The notes under the pieces were generated by a model that saw only the letters and a list, made by a program, of their open reading frames with translations, was not told the DNA's origin and did no database searches. Source: Collybiopsis luxurians FD-317 M1 (Eukaryota; Basidiomycota; Agaricomycetes; Agaricales; Omphalotaceae). Taken from it: a stretch of DNA of 52,815 nt. Position numbers and translations under genes: made by a program. The stretch covers positions 239,529 to 292,343 of the forward strand of contig KN834782.1 of the NCBI GenBank assembly GCA_000827265.1, written 5' to 3'. The first letter of the stretch is position 1. The number at the start of each line of letters is the position of its first letter. Shown here piece after piece: positions 1-11,359 of this stretch.

Positions 1-567
1 GATTCTAGAAGCTGCAGGGATTTCGAACAGTCAGGAGCCTAGGGGCAAACATAAAAATCAGAGCTAAGGTGCAGAAAGGGGTGAAGGCAAACAGTGCCAC
101 AATTAAGCAGCAATTTTACACTTGTTTCTTTTTTTCCCTTCCACTCAGGTTTGTAGGTACTTGGGTGAAGGCTCACTGTCACCTATGAACTTGTATTAAA
201 TGTAGAATCATGTGTTCATTTGCAGTTTCAATTATTTGTACTTCTAATGTGTTTTCAGCAACCTTGTATGTAAATAGCCCTGAAATAGTTCTTTAATTTG
301 AATATATCAAATTATGTGCTTGGATAGACCTTAGACTTCATAGGGTACAATATGCTCTATGCCTTAGGCCTTGTGCATTTGAATGCAGATTATTCAACTC
401 AAGCCCAAGGATTAAATGGCGGTCTTGACAACCATGGGCATTTAGCTGATGTAGGGCACTTGTAGAATATCAGTACTATGTCAGTATTCAGGCATATTCT
501 CAATTACAAGCCTTTCGAAGTCAAATAATCATATTTAATGTGTCAGAAATAAGTTTTAATGAGAGTT
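1..567. other. Left flank of the large DNA transposon, no gene seen
   Basis: AT-rich, CpG-poor sequence with no reading frame that looks coding. It ends where the inverted terminal repeat of the 10.8 kb element begins. Confidence 0.5.
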
Positions 568-615
568 ACATTTTGCCGAGCCTCGGCAAGTTAAGCTGTC
601 AAGTGCAGGAAAAAA
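568..615 (+). repeat. Left terminal inverted repeat with 18-bp palindrome
   Basis: Contains CTTGCCGAG-type palindrome TTGCCGAGCCTCGGCAAG at about 573-590, then GCTGTCAAGTGC and a poly-A tract. It matches 11312-11359 on the opposite strand, with small differences such as GAGCCTC versus GAGTCTC. Confidence 0.85.
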
Positions 616-879
616 AAGTTACTTGGATGTAACTTTCAAGTTACTTGGACGTAACTTTCAAGTTGCTTGGACGTAACTTTCAAGTTGCTTGGACGTAACT
701 TTCAAGTTACTTGGATGTAACTTTCAAGTTGCTTGGATGTAACTTTCAAGTTGCTTGGACATAACTTTCAAGTTACTTGGACGTAACTTTCAAGTTGCTT
801 GGACGTAACTTTCAAGTTACTTGGACGTAACTTTCAAGTTGCTTGGACGTAACTTTCAAGTTACTTGAAAAGTAACTTT
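616..879 (+). repeat. Left subterminal satellite, eleven 22-bp units plus a partial one
   Basis: The unit is AAGTTRCTTGGAYRTAACTT plus TC, repeated eleven times with only A/G and C/T variation, then a degenerate twelfth unit. Each unit is itself an imperfect inverted repeat (AAGTTAC / GTAACTT). In CACTA-type transposons, clustered subterminal motifs bind transposase-encoded proteins. A similar role here is an inference. Confidence 0.9.
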
Positions 880-2640
880 GCGCACACTTGTTTGGTTTGA
901 TTTTAGATCCTCCAATTTATTCGCTGCTCAGGTGACCCATCATACTTCAGGAATCTCCATTTATTCTGCATCTACACTCTAGGTATGCTTACCTCCGTGA
1001 ACTTTGATTGGTATTGTCATCAAGGCATGTCAGGTGAAAAATACTCTGAAATGAACAGGCTCCACACCATTCTGTGGAGTGCCATCTGCCGATCGAACCA
1101 CAGCGAAATGGCATAATCATCACAAATTCAATAGATTGCTGTTTTATAGTGAAAATGAAAAGCTGCACCGCACACAGCAGTGAGACAGACAATGCTTGTT
1201 TTGGCAATATATAGATACTATGGTTGTTAGGGAAAATGAAATCTTCGAAAATTTGCCAAAATGAAGGCCTTCTGGTTGTTAGATGGCTACGACAATTTTT
1301 TTGAGCATATTTAGGTCCTAATCCATACTTCTATCTACTTACATTGAGCATCTTGCAAGAGAAAACAGAATTATCAAGGAAATAATGGTTGTCCTCAACC
1401 GAATACTTCAATCAAACTGCCAGGAACATTACAACAGTGAATGGGATATGTACGCAAAAGTAGCTGAAGCTCAAGAGTACATTTAGCATAGTCTAAATCC
1501 CAAATTTCAAAAGTATGTGCAATATTGAAAGAATGAGGAGTAAAACAAAGCAAAAGGGAAGTCAAGCATGACAACGACCTGCGGGAAGGGAGTGCCGTAG
1601 CCTCGGCATGCAAGGCAAGTGCGCTCGCCACTGAAGTTTATACTGCAGTAAACATTGATGCAACCTATCACCATGACCTTGCTTAAATCACTCCAAATGA
1701 AGCTTGTAAAGTCTCACTGGGCCTTCATCATATCATCGTCGCTCTCAGTCCCCCATTTCTCTTCCACCAACTACTCAGAGCCCAATTTGTCAATTTGGGC
1801 ATGAAAATCCACCCCAGCCTCAGACTAGTTATCCTTTTACTTCTCAATACCCTTCGTCATCCCTAGCTACAATGCAGGCTTTACCTTACACACCACTTTG
1901 CCCTCATCCTGTCCCTATTCCCCTTCCTCGACGTGCTCATAGTGATACTCCCAGTGACACACTATAATGAATGAAAGTTTTAATATACCATAGTTGTTTC
2001 TGCACATTTGTTCAATGGACTGAATGCTCTCCTAAATTCTCTGTTTCTAAACTCATTGAATGAGCTCACAGCTGCGGAATGTGCTCGGACCTGAATCTGT
2101 CATTTTGCCGCAGTGCCAACTTGCACCATCTCCATGACAACACTGACAAATGAGTGCATTTTCCTTAATCCCCCTCGGTCTCTGCCCGACGAAGTCAGTA
2201 AAATCAAGAAAAATCTCAGAAATTCAAATCAACAGTATTGAAGTACTAGTAATTGAACTATCTACTCAGAATTATAATATTCAAACATCTTGAAAAGTTA
2301 TTAGCATTTTTGTCAAAATTTCATTTTCCCTAACCACTATAGTAACATCGTGAATATTTCAGTCTTAATTTGGATGACCATGCTGACTGTGACCTGGTGT
2401 TCTGATAACGCAAACTCTAATGACATTACAGTCCATTGCCGTCGCACCATATAATATGATGCAGATATCACATCATGTATAATCTCACGTCGGAACTGAT
2501 TGTACTAAAAAAAAGAAATGGTGAAGAAGGGCAGAATGACATTGCTTCATTTGAAGTCCAGTTGTACTAAATCCATGAAGGTTTACACATCTGCAAATTT
2601 TGCTGTTTTCAAGTAAAAACAAGGAGGTGCAAACCCCACA
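880..2640. other. Non-coding interior of the transposon, nothing recognised
   Basis: AT-rich and CpG-poor. Short open frames exist in both strands, but none shows family motifs, biased codon use or plausible splice structure. A pyrimidine-rich patch at about 1730-1930 could be degraded coding sequence. Confidence 0.4.
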
Positions 2641-2755
2641 CTCACATTGGCCGAATAAGGTGCTGCAGATTACAGAAAGATGATAGCGGCATTGTAATAG
2701 ATCGGACAATGGCTGATGTAGATGCTTCGGCATTGGTGTGCAAGAAATCATCATA
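2641..2755. repeat. Internal direct repeat, copy 1 (partner 10500-10618)
   Basis: Shares long runs with 10500-10618 in the same orientation, including GGCTGATGTRGATGCTTC and GCATTGGTGYG. The two copies lie close to opposite ends of the element. They may be remnants of a duplicated gene piece; no product was recognised. Confidence 0.6.
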
Positions 2756-3834
2756 TGTATCCATAAAGCATGAGACACGGTGTCAGAAAATGTACGCAGA
2801 GCTCATCTGTTCAGAAGTATCTGGGAAGTATGAGGTATCCAAAAGATTCGCAATACATAGCTCCACTTGATTGAAAACCACCACAAAAGGCAAGCAAATG
2901 ATCTTTTACTGCATGAACTACATGTGGCTTTCAATGATCATTGAAAGACATGAAAGTATTGGTAAGGGCAAGTATAAGCAAATCCATTAATCAACTATAT
3001 ATATGCAGGCAAAAGCCAGGGAGGAGCGGAACCCAACTCTGAATTTATTAGTACCAGAACAATTAATGAGTTGCTCAAAGGCAGACAATAGATGCTTAGG
3101 CATGGAATAAGAAAAAGGCAATTAGAATGGGAACTGAATAGACATGACAACTGCATGACAAGTACATTCCTTTTCTCCAAATTTTGTTCAATTTGGAGCC
3201 TTTTCTACACCACAAGACCCTCTGCTAGAGAGTCAGGGATCAGAATTAGTCCGATTAGAGAAATGGAAGTCCACTAACTTATCCTTTCAAAAATAATTTA
3301 AGTTACTTAATTAACTTAATAGCAATCGAGTGTCTTATTGACCATGGTAGTAGATATTTAATCAGACTATATAGTAATCTGTCAACAAGCCAGTATTCCA
3401 CTTTTCTGTATTATTCATGTACATGTGGTATCAAAATTTACACTTACTTGCCCAAAATCCCCTGCACAAATACTACTCCATCCTCAAGGTCTGCAGGATT
3501 TTACACAAATGACAGGTGAAGATTTCAATTTATACATGCTGTACTGTTGATTGTTGCAACTTCTGCATATTGCATCATGCATGTAATGTAATGGGCAAAT
3601 TATGGATCCAAGTTGAAGTGGAAACTGGTGGAGTATCCCAGCTTGATTGTACATGGTCCTCCTAAACATTGTTCCAAAAAGGGTTGATTTATTGGACTTT
3701 GTGAATGACCTGAAGCCTGACTGAGTAGTAGTACCTCAATACAGCATTGTTAGAGCTTCAATATTAGCACTGCTGAATCCACAACACTGTGCAGACATAT
3801 GCACTCCACAAATACAGCCCAGGCATCAGAACAA
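2756..3834. other. Non-coding interior, nothing recognised
   Basis: No supported gene. Only short frames without motifs are present, on both strands. Confidence 0.4.
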
Positions 3835-4094
3835 ATGGCCTAAAGTCCAGGCTGCCCAGGGATGCCCCCTAAGTCCTAGGGAGCCTCAAGATCACTAAGG
3901 ATCCCTGGGGTGACCTGGGCTCCATGGGTCCTCATTGAAATTGGCTTTGAGATGCATCAGGAAAAATGACCTGAAGCCCAGACTGCCCAGGGACACCCCA
4001 AATCATAGGGAGCTTCAACATCCCTGAGGATCCCTGGGGCAACCTGGGCTCCCTGGGACCTCTGAGGCCAGTTGGAAATAGCTTTGACATGGTT
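3835..4094 (+). repeat. Tandem pair of about 128-bp GC-richer units
   Basis: Two successive units share the order: a GACCTGAAGCCCAG-like start, CTGCCCAGGGA, CCTAGGGAGC or CATAGGGAGC, GGATCCCTGGGG, then ACCTGGGCTCC. Further degraded pieces occur to about 4290. The same sequence reappears at 47043-47112, so this is a dispersed repeat. The extra piece at 4095-4160 looks partly inverted. Confidence 0.7.
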
Positions 4095-4924
4095 TTAGGA
4101 TGTTCAGAGATCCCAAGGTTGCCTAACTTGGATAGCCTGGGCTTTAGGGCTTTTTCCCATCTGCAAAAAAATCTAGAGCCCAGGCAGACAGGTATTAGCA
4201 CTGAGGAGGCAAAGGTCTCCCTTGAGCACCAGGGCTGCTGAAGTTTCCAAGGCTGCCAGGAGACACCCCCTAAATCATGGGCTCACTGAGAACAGCCAAG
4301 ACCCCCTTTGGAGAGCCCTGGTATTTTTAATTGGGATTGAGGGGGGTACAGATAAACACAAAGACACTTGAGGTGGTCACAAGGTTACTAAGGAGGTTTC
4401 AGGATTTTTGAAGACTTTGGAACTTTACCACTGATATACCCAGAGAAGATTTAATCTGTTCTCAAGTAGAGTGCTGAAAAGTTGACAATGTATTTACAGA
4501 AACATGAGAGCAGATTCAAACTGCATGAGGTGTATTTCATGGTCATAGAGTAATGCAGAGGTTGCCATAAGCTCATCAGGGGAAGATTAAGGAGGAATTG
4601 CCTCATCTCAGAGTTGTTGCAGAGTTGTTACAGAGATGCATGGGCTTATCTCCGAGCTTCCCTGAGCTTCCCTGAGCCTCCCTCAGGCATCCTCAGGCAT
4701 CCCTGAGCAACACTGAATACCCTAGACCATCCTGTAGGTATATTTAGGTAATCATTAGCCTTTCTCGCAACTGACATGAATTGATCACAAAATGTATTTA
4801 GTATGGCTCAACAGGATTCTCATTACTTGAAAGACAAATGGAAAGTATTAGAATGATATTGCAGGAGGTCATTCAAGCCCTCCCCAGAACACTGGAAATA
4901 ACTGATATCTTATGATTCACTTGT
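4095..4924. other. Spacer with degraded repeat, no gene
   Basis: Holds diverged fragments of the preceding tandem repeat and a run of CCTGAGC/CCTCAGGCATC short repeats near 4660-4710. No coding frame is supported. Confidence 0.4.
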
Positions 4925-6996
4925 AGAGCTCACATCATCACTGATGTTCTCCAGAGCTGAACCCCTGCCTGTCTCATTGTTGGCTGCATGTAGTTTTGAA
5001 GCGTCATTGTCAGTAGTCCTATCTAAGGTCATGCGCTCATGCAATGTAGCTGTACTCCCCTCTGCCATATCTTAGTTTAAATGCCAGGAGGCTGCTTGCA
5101 AAGCAAAAGCAGTCAATGCATCATAATTGTAGGTCTGAGGGGGAACAACTTTGGTGCCAGCAGTCCTGTCAAACACAAATGTTGAGCAGTTGGGGAAGGC
5201 AATAAAGGTCAAAAACTCACATCATTTTGTGGTAGAGAAACTCTTGTAAATATTTCACATAAGTCGGAGCTTTTTTGTTAAGTTTATCTAGCATAGTGGA
5301 GATTGAGCAGTAGCTAAAGAATGGGTGACAAAAAAAAAGAGGTCAAATCAAAAATTGAGAAGGGATGTGGAAAAACACAAAAAAACAACAACACACTGAG
5401 TACCAAGGTTGCCCATTGACAATGCATTTTTGACCTTGTACCCTGAAGAGTATTCTAAAAGGCTGTGATTAATCTGAGCATGCAATAATATAAATAACCA
5501 ATAAGTGAATGAGATCAGACACTAAGACATACCAATGTGGAGATCATAGCAATAAGGGGGATAGGAATGTATTTGATTCATTGTAGGTAGGAAACAAGGA
5601 GTTCATCTTGTTTAGGCTTTTGAAGGGAACATCATTCTTTTTTCTCATCTGGAAGAATATAGTAAGAAAGAAAATGGAGAGAGGAAAAATCTATACCTTA
5701 AGATCAACCTCCTCATTATGATAAATGTGTCCCTCCAACAGCCAACTAACATGGGAGCTCTGCGATGCATGAATAAACAGTGAGCATTAGGAGGAAAATG
5801 CACTCAATGATCTCCGCAGGAGTAAAGGTTCCAGGTATGCTGAAGTATTGAGCTGTTCTGATGCATGTTTCCTTGCCAACATTGAACCAAACAGCTGAAA
5901 CACCATAGTTCATTTGACAAAGTATTCCCAGTGTAAAAGCATTTGAGAAGAAATCAGAATTCACATACAAATTGTATGAACTCCTCCCTCTTTGTGGCAG
6001 AGGCACTAATCTTGGCAAGACCTTCAACATACTCCTCTCCAATGCCCTTGTCTACAAGCAGGTTAATTTCATGAGCAAAGAGGTCCCAAGAGAACATGTT
6101 GTTATCTGGACACAGGTTCACCTCTTTGCTAAGAGAGGGACTTTATTGGACTGAAAATCAGACAAGATTATTTTTCAATAGCCAGTGCAACACTGCCCAT
6201 TCCTGGAAGATGTGGATATATCCTCAATGATCAACTGCAAAGTTATGAGCTGACTAATCATAAAAAAACATATTCACACTGGCCTCATTGTTACCTTCCT
6301 CACCACCCTCATCTCCTTCCTCACCTACAGCTACAGTCTTCACATGTTTCTTGTTTAGGGCTAGAACAGAAAATAAGATGCAGGAAGAGAAAAATTTGGG
6401 ACACCTCACAGCCAGTGCCAGATGTTTGATCTTCAATGAAGTCAAGCTCATCATGGTTCAAGTTGGAATATGTTTGGTCTGTATCACATTTAGGATAAAG
6501 GAATGCATCAACAGGCAGACAAACATCTACTGTCACTAGGCTTAGTGTCATCTGGATAGTGAAGAGAAATGATGGACAAGTGTCCTAAAAAGAAAGGTGC
6601 TAACTTTCACCTTTCTTGCCTAGCCAGTGGTCAGGAACAACACAGCAGTAATTAAAATACTGTTGAACATACCAGATTCTCCAGTGTTGGCAGTAGGGGC
6701 AGAGCTTAGAAGGGTATACATATATTCAGCAGGATTTTCATCCCCTGAGTTCATGATGCTGGTGCCTGTGTTATGAGTATAGAGTAAAACTAAGCACTCA
6801 AATAATGCAAAAGCAGATGCCAGCAAATACTTTTCTTCTTTTGATTTCCAGATGCTTCTCCTTTCTGAGAGCCAGGGGCAGATGACATGCCCCTGGTATC
6901 TTGCTTGAAAAGTTGAAGAATGGCATTGACATTGTGTTTGAGGCATTTAGGGGAAGGAGGCTTGATTGAGTTAGGGACTTCCTTCCATTTTGACAT
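4925..6996 (-). CDS. Unidentified transposon companion gene (multi-exon, tentative)
   Basis: I do not recognise this product. It lies directly downstream of the transposase, on the same strand. A plausible start is MSKWKEVPNSIKPPSPKC at 6996, followed by a lysine-rich stretch. Further coding-looking segments, separated by probable short introns, include an acidic EEGDEGGEEG run near 6300, NMFSWDLFAHEINLLVDKGI and EEYVEGLAKISASATKREEF near 6010-6110, SMLARKHASEQLNTSAYLEP near 5820-5890, and a tail ending in DVSSTSES before a stop near 4925. These lie in different frames, so splice joints are guesses and some breaks may be mutations. CACTA-group elements often carry a second DNA-binding protein beside the transposase. 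That role is possible here, but no domain supports it. Confidence 0.35.
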
Positions 6997-7193
6997 GGGA
7001 AAGAAGGAAAAAGAAGTACTGTATATTAACAGGGAAAATTTGAAGCCCTTAAAAGTTCAGTGTCAACAACTCATGTGGCTAAGTCATGTTTCCATGAAGC
7101 CCAGCTTGTCATGTGATTTTTCCCTTGGGCAGATGATATATTAATTGGATGATGGTCGTATTGACTTCAGAAAAGAGATATGGAAAGCAGATC

Positions 7194-9320
7194 CTAGTAT
7201 ATTGCTTGGTAGGCATACTTACTTTGTAGATTATTGACAAAAAATGACTGGCATTTATCAAGAACATTTAAGGAATTCCAGGATGAGTCCCAAGAAGCTT
7301 GGCTGGGGGTGAGCATTATACTGTGGTGAATTTTGGACAGAGAAATGATAGAACCCTGCTTGAACCCCTTAGAGTCCAGCACTGGCTCTATGCAATACAT
7401 ACCAGTAGACTTGTTTGGGGAACCTTGGAAATGAGAATACCAGGTAACATAGGCCAGCAGTTCTGTTGGCCAGTAATTTGGGGCCAATCCTTTGAAGCCC
7501 AAGTGATCTACAGCTCCGGGAAGGCAAAATATCACCCTGAGATGTCCCACTCAACAACCTGGTGAGGACTTATGAAATCTGTGAAGTTTAAGAACAAAAA
7601 CTCATACCTTCCACTGCTGTAGACTCTGCTTCATCAGTGTCCAACACCAGCACTGTATCAAAGCAGGTAGTGGCCAACATTCTGGACATTGGAATCGCTT
7701 TCACAGTCTTCTGAATTGCATCTGAATCATCAAGCAGGCTGAAGGGAGTGAACTTGTACTGGTGCCATACATCAAGCAAAGTGAAAGGAAGTGAACCTTC
7801 CAGAGTGGTGCTCTTGCTCACCCATTGAGTTGGTGGCAAAAGTGCTGCAAGAAACAGTTTCAACTGGACCAGAAATCCAGGTGTGGCATGGAAAACAATG
7901 ATCTGAGCCAAGCTCTTTGACAGTTCAGCAGGAGTTTTGGCCAAAGAAACTTTCCTTGCTATTGTTTGTGCCCCCTGCATGTGCCACTTGTGGCCAAGTA
8001 TCCTGAACTCAACAGGAACATCCACTTCCTCCATAGTATACTTCCAGGGCTCCTTGTGTACAGCATCATTGTCCACAATTGCAGGCTCATCAATCCACAA
8101 TCAATGGAAATCATACCAAGCTATTTTTTCCTGCCTAGCAAGCCATTTCACCATTTGAGGAAAGTGATCACATTTATTGCTTGCTTGCCAACCTTCCTTT
8201 GCAAAATCAATGTGCAAGCATTTGAACATTTCTATTTTGTAGTTGTCAGTAGCCTCTAGCCAAGGAATGGAATCAATGTAATGCTGAAGAGAATAAAATT
8301 TTGGGATGTTGAAATCATCTTGAACTCCATTCTGAATAAAGAAATTGCAATTTTTGTTCCATGTTTCCAGTTCTTGCTGCATATATGAGAGCATCTCTTT
8401 GTCATGAGACAAATATTGAGCAAGATGAATGAAATGAAGAATGCTCCAACAAGCAATGATACCCTGGGGATCAATCTTTCCCACTAAACAACAAAGAAGA
8501 ATTCTTGAGATGTGTTTTTGTTCTGTACTGGAAACCTGGCTGAGACCTGATATACCATTTCTAAAATTGCACATGCCACTTGCTGGTGGTAAACATTGGA
8601 TTCTCTTGTCTAGTTCATCCATCCTGACAACCATTAATATCCCAGGTCCCTTAGGTTCACCAGCTGACTTCAGTGAAGTTAAGACAATCACCATTGAGCA
8701 ATGGAATATTTTGTAATTCTGCATCCTGAGGGCTGTTTTTGACATGCCATCCTTTGCGACTTTATTGACAGAAAGATACACTATCAAGATGCTTGCTCAA
8801 GCACTGGGTTTGCATTGAATTGTCTTGGGAATATTACTGATGGTCAAGTAAACTGGATAAGCAGATTTACTGCCAGAGAATTGGGTCAATTGTGTTTTAT
8901 TGGAAGCTATGATAATGGGTGCAATTGTCCCCCCCAATGGAATAATGGTCTTTAACAACAGAATCAGCCCATGCCCCAATGATTAACATGCAGTAAAACA
9001 TGCCTGTGCAGCATTGTAGAAACTACCTGTCCACATCTCCAAATATATTCTCTCCTCCTTAGCAGGCTTTTCCCCTCTGAACATTTTTGCAGGTTTATAT
9101 ACCAAGTTATTAGCAAAGGCTGGATCACCCCAGAGGCCCTTGATTGCCTCCACTGGGTCTCAATATCAAACAGTGAAATATGTTCATCAGGTTGATCTTT
9201 GAAGGAAAGCCATTTTGTATACCACTGCCTGCATCTATCCAGTATGGTGTCAACTTGCTGAAATACAGACCAAGCATTAAAAAAAAGATAAGCCCAGCCA
9301 TTCTTTGACATTGAATATAA
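7194..9320 (-). pseudogene. Plavaka-type transposase, interrupted and internally deleted
   Basis: A transposase fragment of the basidiomycete Plavaka family, which would cut and paste the element by binding its ends. Blocks in order match the family: LWGDPAFANNLVYKPAKMF and YLEMWTG near 9040-9150; GGTIAPIIIASNKTQLTQFS and VYLTISNIPKTI near 8830-8950; DELDKR near 8610; FRNGISGLSQVSSTEQKHI and the long LHFIHLAQYLSH to TDNYKIEMFKCLHIDFAKEG core at 8190-8570; then a C-terminal domain ending CQSFFVNNLQSKYAYQAIY at 7194-7550. Defects: TGA codons at 8101-8103 and 7551-7553, both where CGA is likely. The Cys-rich block expected between the SLKSAGEPKGPG segment and DELDKR is missing. The N-terminus expected upstream of 9320 was not found. 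Introns are short. Family assignment is firm; exact exons are not. Confidence 0.8.
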
Positions 9321-9451
9321 TTGTCAACACACACTGAGTTTCTTGGGTAGGTATTAAAGTGACTTGCAAGGGGGTATTGAATATATCACTGATTTGAAAG
9401 TCAGACACCATCGAAATCATATTGTGTACAGTCAAAAATCATATTCTATTA

Positions 9452-10310
9452 CTATATATCAATAAGGGACCACACCTCCACTACGACCCCATTGCCTGAA
9501 TGTTCCCTTGCTTTTCGAATTGCCTCCTTATTCCATCTAGCAACATGCACTTTCGAAGACACTTCCCTTGTACATACAACCAGTTTTTCAAGAGTTGGCA
9601 TCATCACAAAAATTTTGCAGTAAAATTTGAAAAGGAAATCGACCTGCAATTGTCTTGTTTATGCAGAGTCATAATATAACAATCACATACCATAGATCCA
9701 AACAATGGAAAGTTCAGCATACACTCAAAAATGGCTAGGCTTTGTACCCCTGTGGCGAAGAGGTATACTTCGCATGTGTCATATCTCCACAGACACTGCA
9801 GACGCAGTTTTCTGAGTCAGTACTTTTGCACAATCAGCTGAATTATATCTTTGTACATCAAACCGTTGTCATTCATTGGAGGGCTGAGAATGCATAACTC
9901 AGTTAAATTGGGAGCCCCTGTTTTCAACACCCATTTGATGTTTGCAGGTGAGTCTCTGAACATAGTGATATTCTGAAGAACTCCAGCATCTCCCAAATAA
10001 TCCAGAGGTCTATTTATCCAATGGTGAGCATCCACTTCGAGTCTTTTGATTCCAGAATGTCATTTTAGAAAGGCAGACAAGATCAAATTATCTGTCCAGC
10101 TCTCCAGTATGAATTCTCCGAGAGATATAATTATGAAGAGTGGTGAATCCAGCAATGCCTGCAATGAACTCACATAGCCATAGTCCGGTGGTTCCGATAT
10201 TTGTAGAGCCAGGTAAACAATGTTCGGCGCTAGCAATGGAATTTTTTCCAGCAGGTCAACAATGGCAGCAAATTCAGCTATGGACAGCTTTCAGTCTTTA
10301 TTCGTATGGA
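9452..10310 (-). pseudogene. F-box/LRR-like protein fragment
   Basis: Reading the minus strand from about 10310 gives a nearly continuous frame with leucine-rich spacing: IAEFAAIVDLLEKIPLLAPN, IVYLALQISEPPDYGYV, a segment around GVLQNITMFRDSPANIKWVL, NLTELCILSPPMNDNG, LRKLRLQCLWRY and a tail LEKLVVCTREVSSKVHVARW. This pattern resembles the LRR half of F-box proteins that are abundant in agaricomycetes; no F-box itself is visible. TGA codons at 10060-10062 and 9817-9819 interrupt it, each plausibly CGA originally. It sits immediately upstream of the transposase and inside the transposon, so it may be captured host sequence. The family name is tentative. Confidence 0.45.
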
Positions 10311-10499
10311 TCTCAAAACAAACAAACAGTGTTCCAGCTTTGCTCTGAAGCCAAGATCCAGGTTCATCATATGTTGAGAATAAAACACTGTCTGGGTTTT
10401 GTCAACTGTATGTATTTATTCACTGTGGACAGGGTGATATACCATATATGATGTTCCATACTGACCTTGTGGCAAACAACTAATAGGACAGAGGTACGA

Positions 10500-10618
10500 A
10501 TCCCATTCTCGCACTGACTGAATAGAGTGCTGCAAATTACAGACAGAGACATTGGGGGCATGGTAATAGATCAGACAGTGGCTGATGTGGATGCTTCAGC
10601 ATTGGTGCGAAAAAAATC
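10500..10618. repeat. Internal direct repeat, copy 2 (partner 2641-2755)
   Basis: Same orientation as the left copy, with shared blocks TGCTGCARATTACAGA, GTAATAGATCRGACARTGGC and GATGCTTCRGCATTGGTG. Confidence 0.6.
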
Positions 10619-10774
10619 ATTAGATTTAGGATGATTAGAAGGAGTACACTGTTCATTACAGAGGTCATCTATAAATGCCGCATGAATGTTATAGATCCCA
10701 TTGAAGGGTGCAGCGTTTACGGAGATACTAGATTGAGAATTTGTGAATGAAATTGGTCCTAAGTAGAGATTAGT

Positions 10775-11165
10775 TCATGTGGTTATAATGGGCAGGATCC
10801 ACTTACCACTGGCAAATGGTACAATGGCAGGCGCGGGTTGGGGGTTGATAAACATCAGTAGCATGGGCATATCTTGGATATTAGTCATTGGGATGGCCAA
10901 ATCTGTGCCATTTAAAGTTTGTATAAAATTGTGTCCAAGGATGAGATCGGCGGGTATGGGATAGGTGACGACTTGAAAATTGTGAACGGCGGTGTGAGCT
11001 TTCATCCCTGTGGATGCCGATACAGTTAATGAAATTGATGACTGTGTGGTTGGCCAGCCTATTTTTTGAAGGAAGGAGGACAATGCAACGGAGCGGGGAA
11101 GTTGTGCGACTATGTGGTAAGTAGCAGGGAAGTTGCTGACAATAATGAAAAACATGGTGAATGGT
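10775..11165 (-). pseudogene. Retropepsin-like fragment next to the right transposon end
   Basis: The frame runs from just inside the right terminal array. It contains HNFQVVTYPIPADLILGHNF, which resembles the flap-to-second-motif part of retroviral-type aspartic proteases (a hydrophobic-D-hydrophobic-LG block). A leading DTG/DSG active-site motif was not found, so the fragment is either partial or a chance match. If real, it is a retroelement piece carried in a DNA transposon. Confidence 0.35.
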
Positions 11166-11212
11166 GGGGACTGTGAGCAAAGTTACTTTTCAAGTTACTT
11201 TTTTAATTCAAT

Positions 11213-11311
11213 CAAGTTACTTACAAGTTACGTGCAAGTTACTTACAAGTTACGTGCAAGTTACTTACAAGTTACGTGCAAGTTACTTACAAGTTACGTG
11301 CAAGTAACTTG
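11213..11311 (-). repeat. Right subterminal satellite, four 22-bp units
   Basis: The unit CAAGTTACTTACAAGTTACG plus TG is repeated four times, then CAAGTAACTTG. The unit length equals that of the left array (22 bp). The sequence differs but keeps the same AAGTTAC/GTAACTT core. Confidence 0.9.
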
Positions 11312-11359
11312 TTTTTCCCGCGCTTGACAGCGGTACCTTGCCGAGACTCGGCAAAATGT
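11312..11359 (-). repeat. Right terminal inverted repeat with palindrome
   Basis: On the opposite strand it reads ACATTTTGCCGAGTCTCGGC, then AAGG, GCTGTCAAGCGC and GGGAAAAAC, matching 568-615. Confidence 0.85.

Larger units (their letters stand above)
568..11359 (-). mobile_element. 10.8 kb Plavaka-type DNA transposon with palindromic inverted ends
   Basis: The two ends are inverted copies. Both read inward as ACATTTTGCCGAG, then a CTCGGCAAG palindrome half, GCTGTCAAG, a G-A rich tract, and an array of 22-bp GTTACTT-containing repeats. Between them lies a minus-strand transposase with clear Plavaka motifs (7194-9320), an unidentified minus-strand gene (4925-6996), an F-box/LRR-like fragment and a retropepsin-like fragment. 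I found no convincing target-site duplication (left flank GAGAGTT, right flank TGTTAAC). Plavaka elements are CACTA-related transposons common in basidiomycetes. That the whole span is one element, rather than nested ones, is inferred from the matched ends. The transposase carries stops and a deletion, so the copy is probably not autonomous. Confidence 0.75.

Noticed and set aside
616..879. CRISPR array
   Set aside because: The 22-bp units are directly contiguous with no unique spacers, and the context is a eukaryotic transposon end.
568..11359. Target-site duplication for the large transposon
   Set aside because: Comparing GAGAGTT (left) with TGTTAAC (right) under several choices of end gave no convincing repeat of 2-9 bp, so none is claimed.
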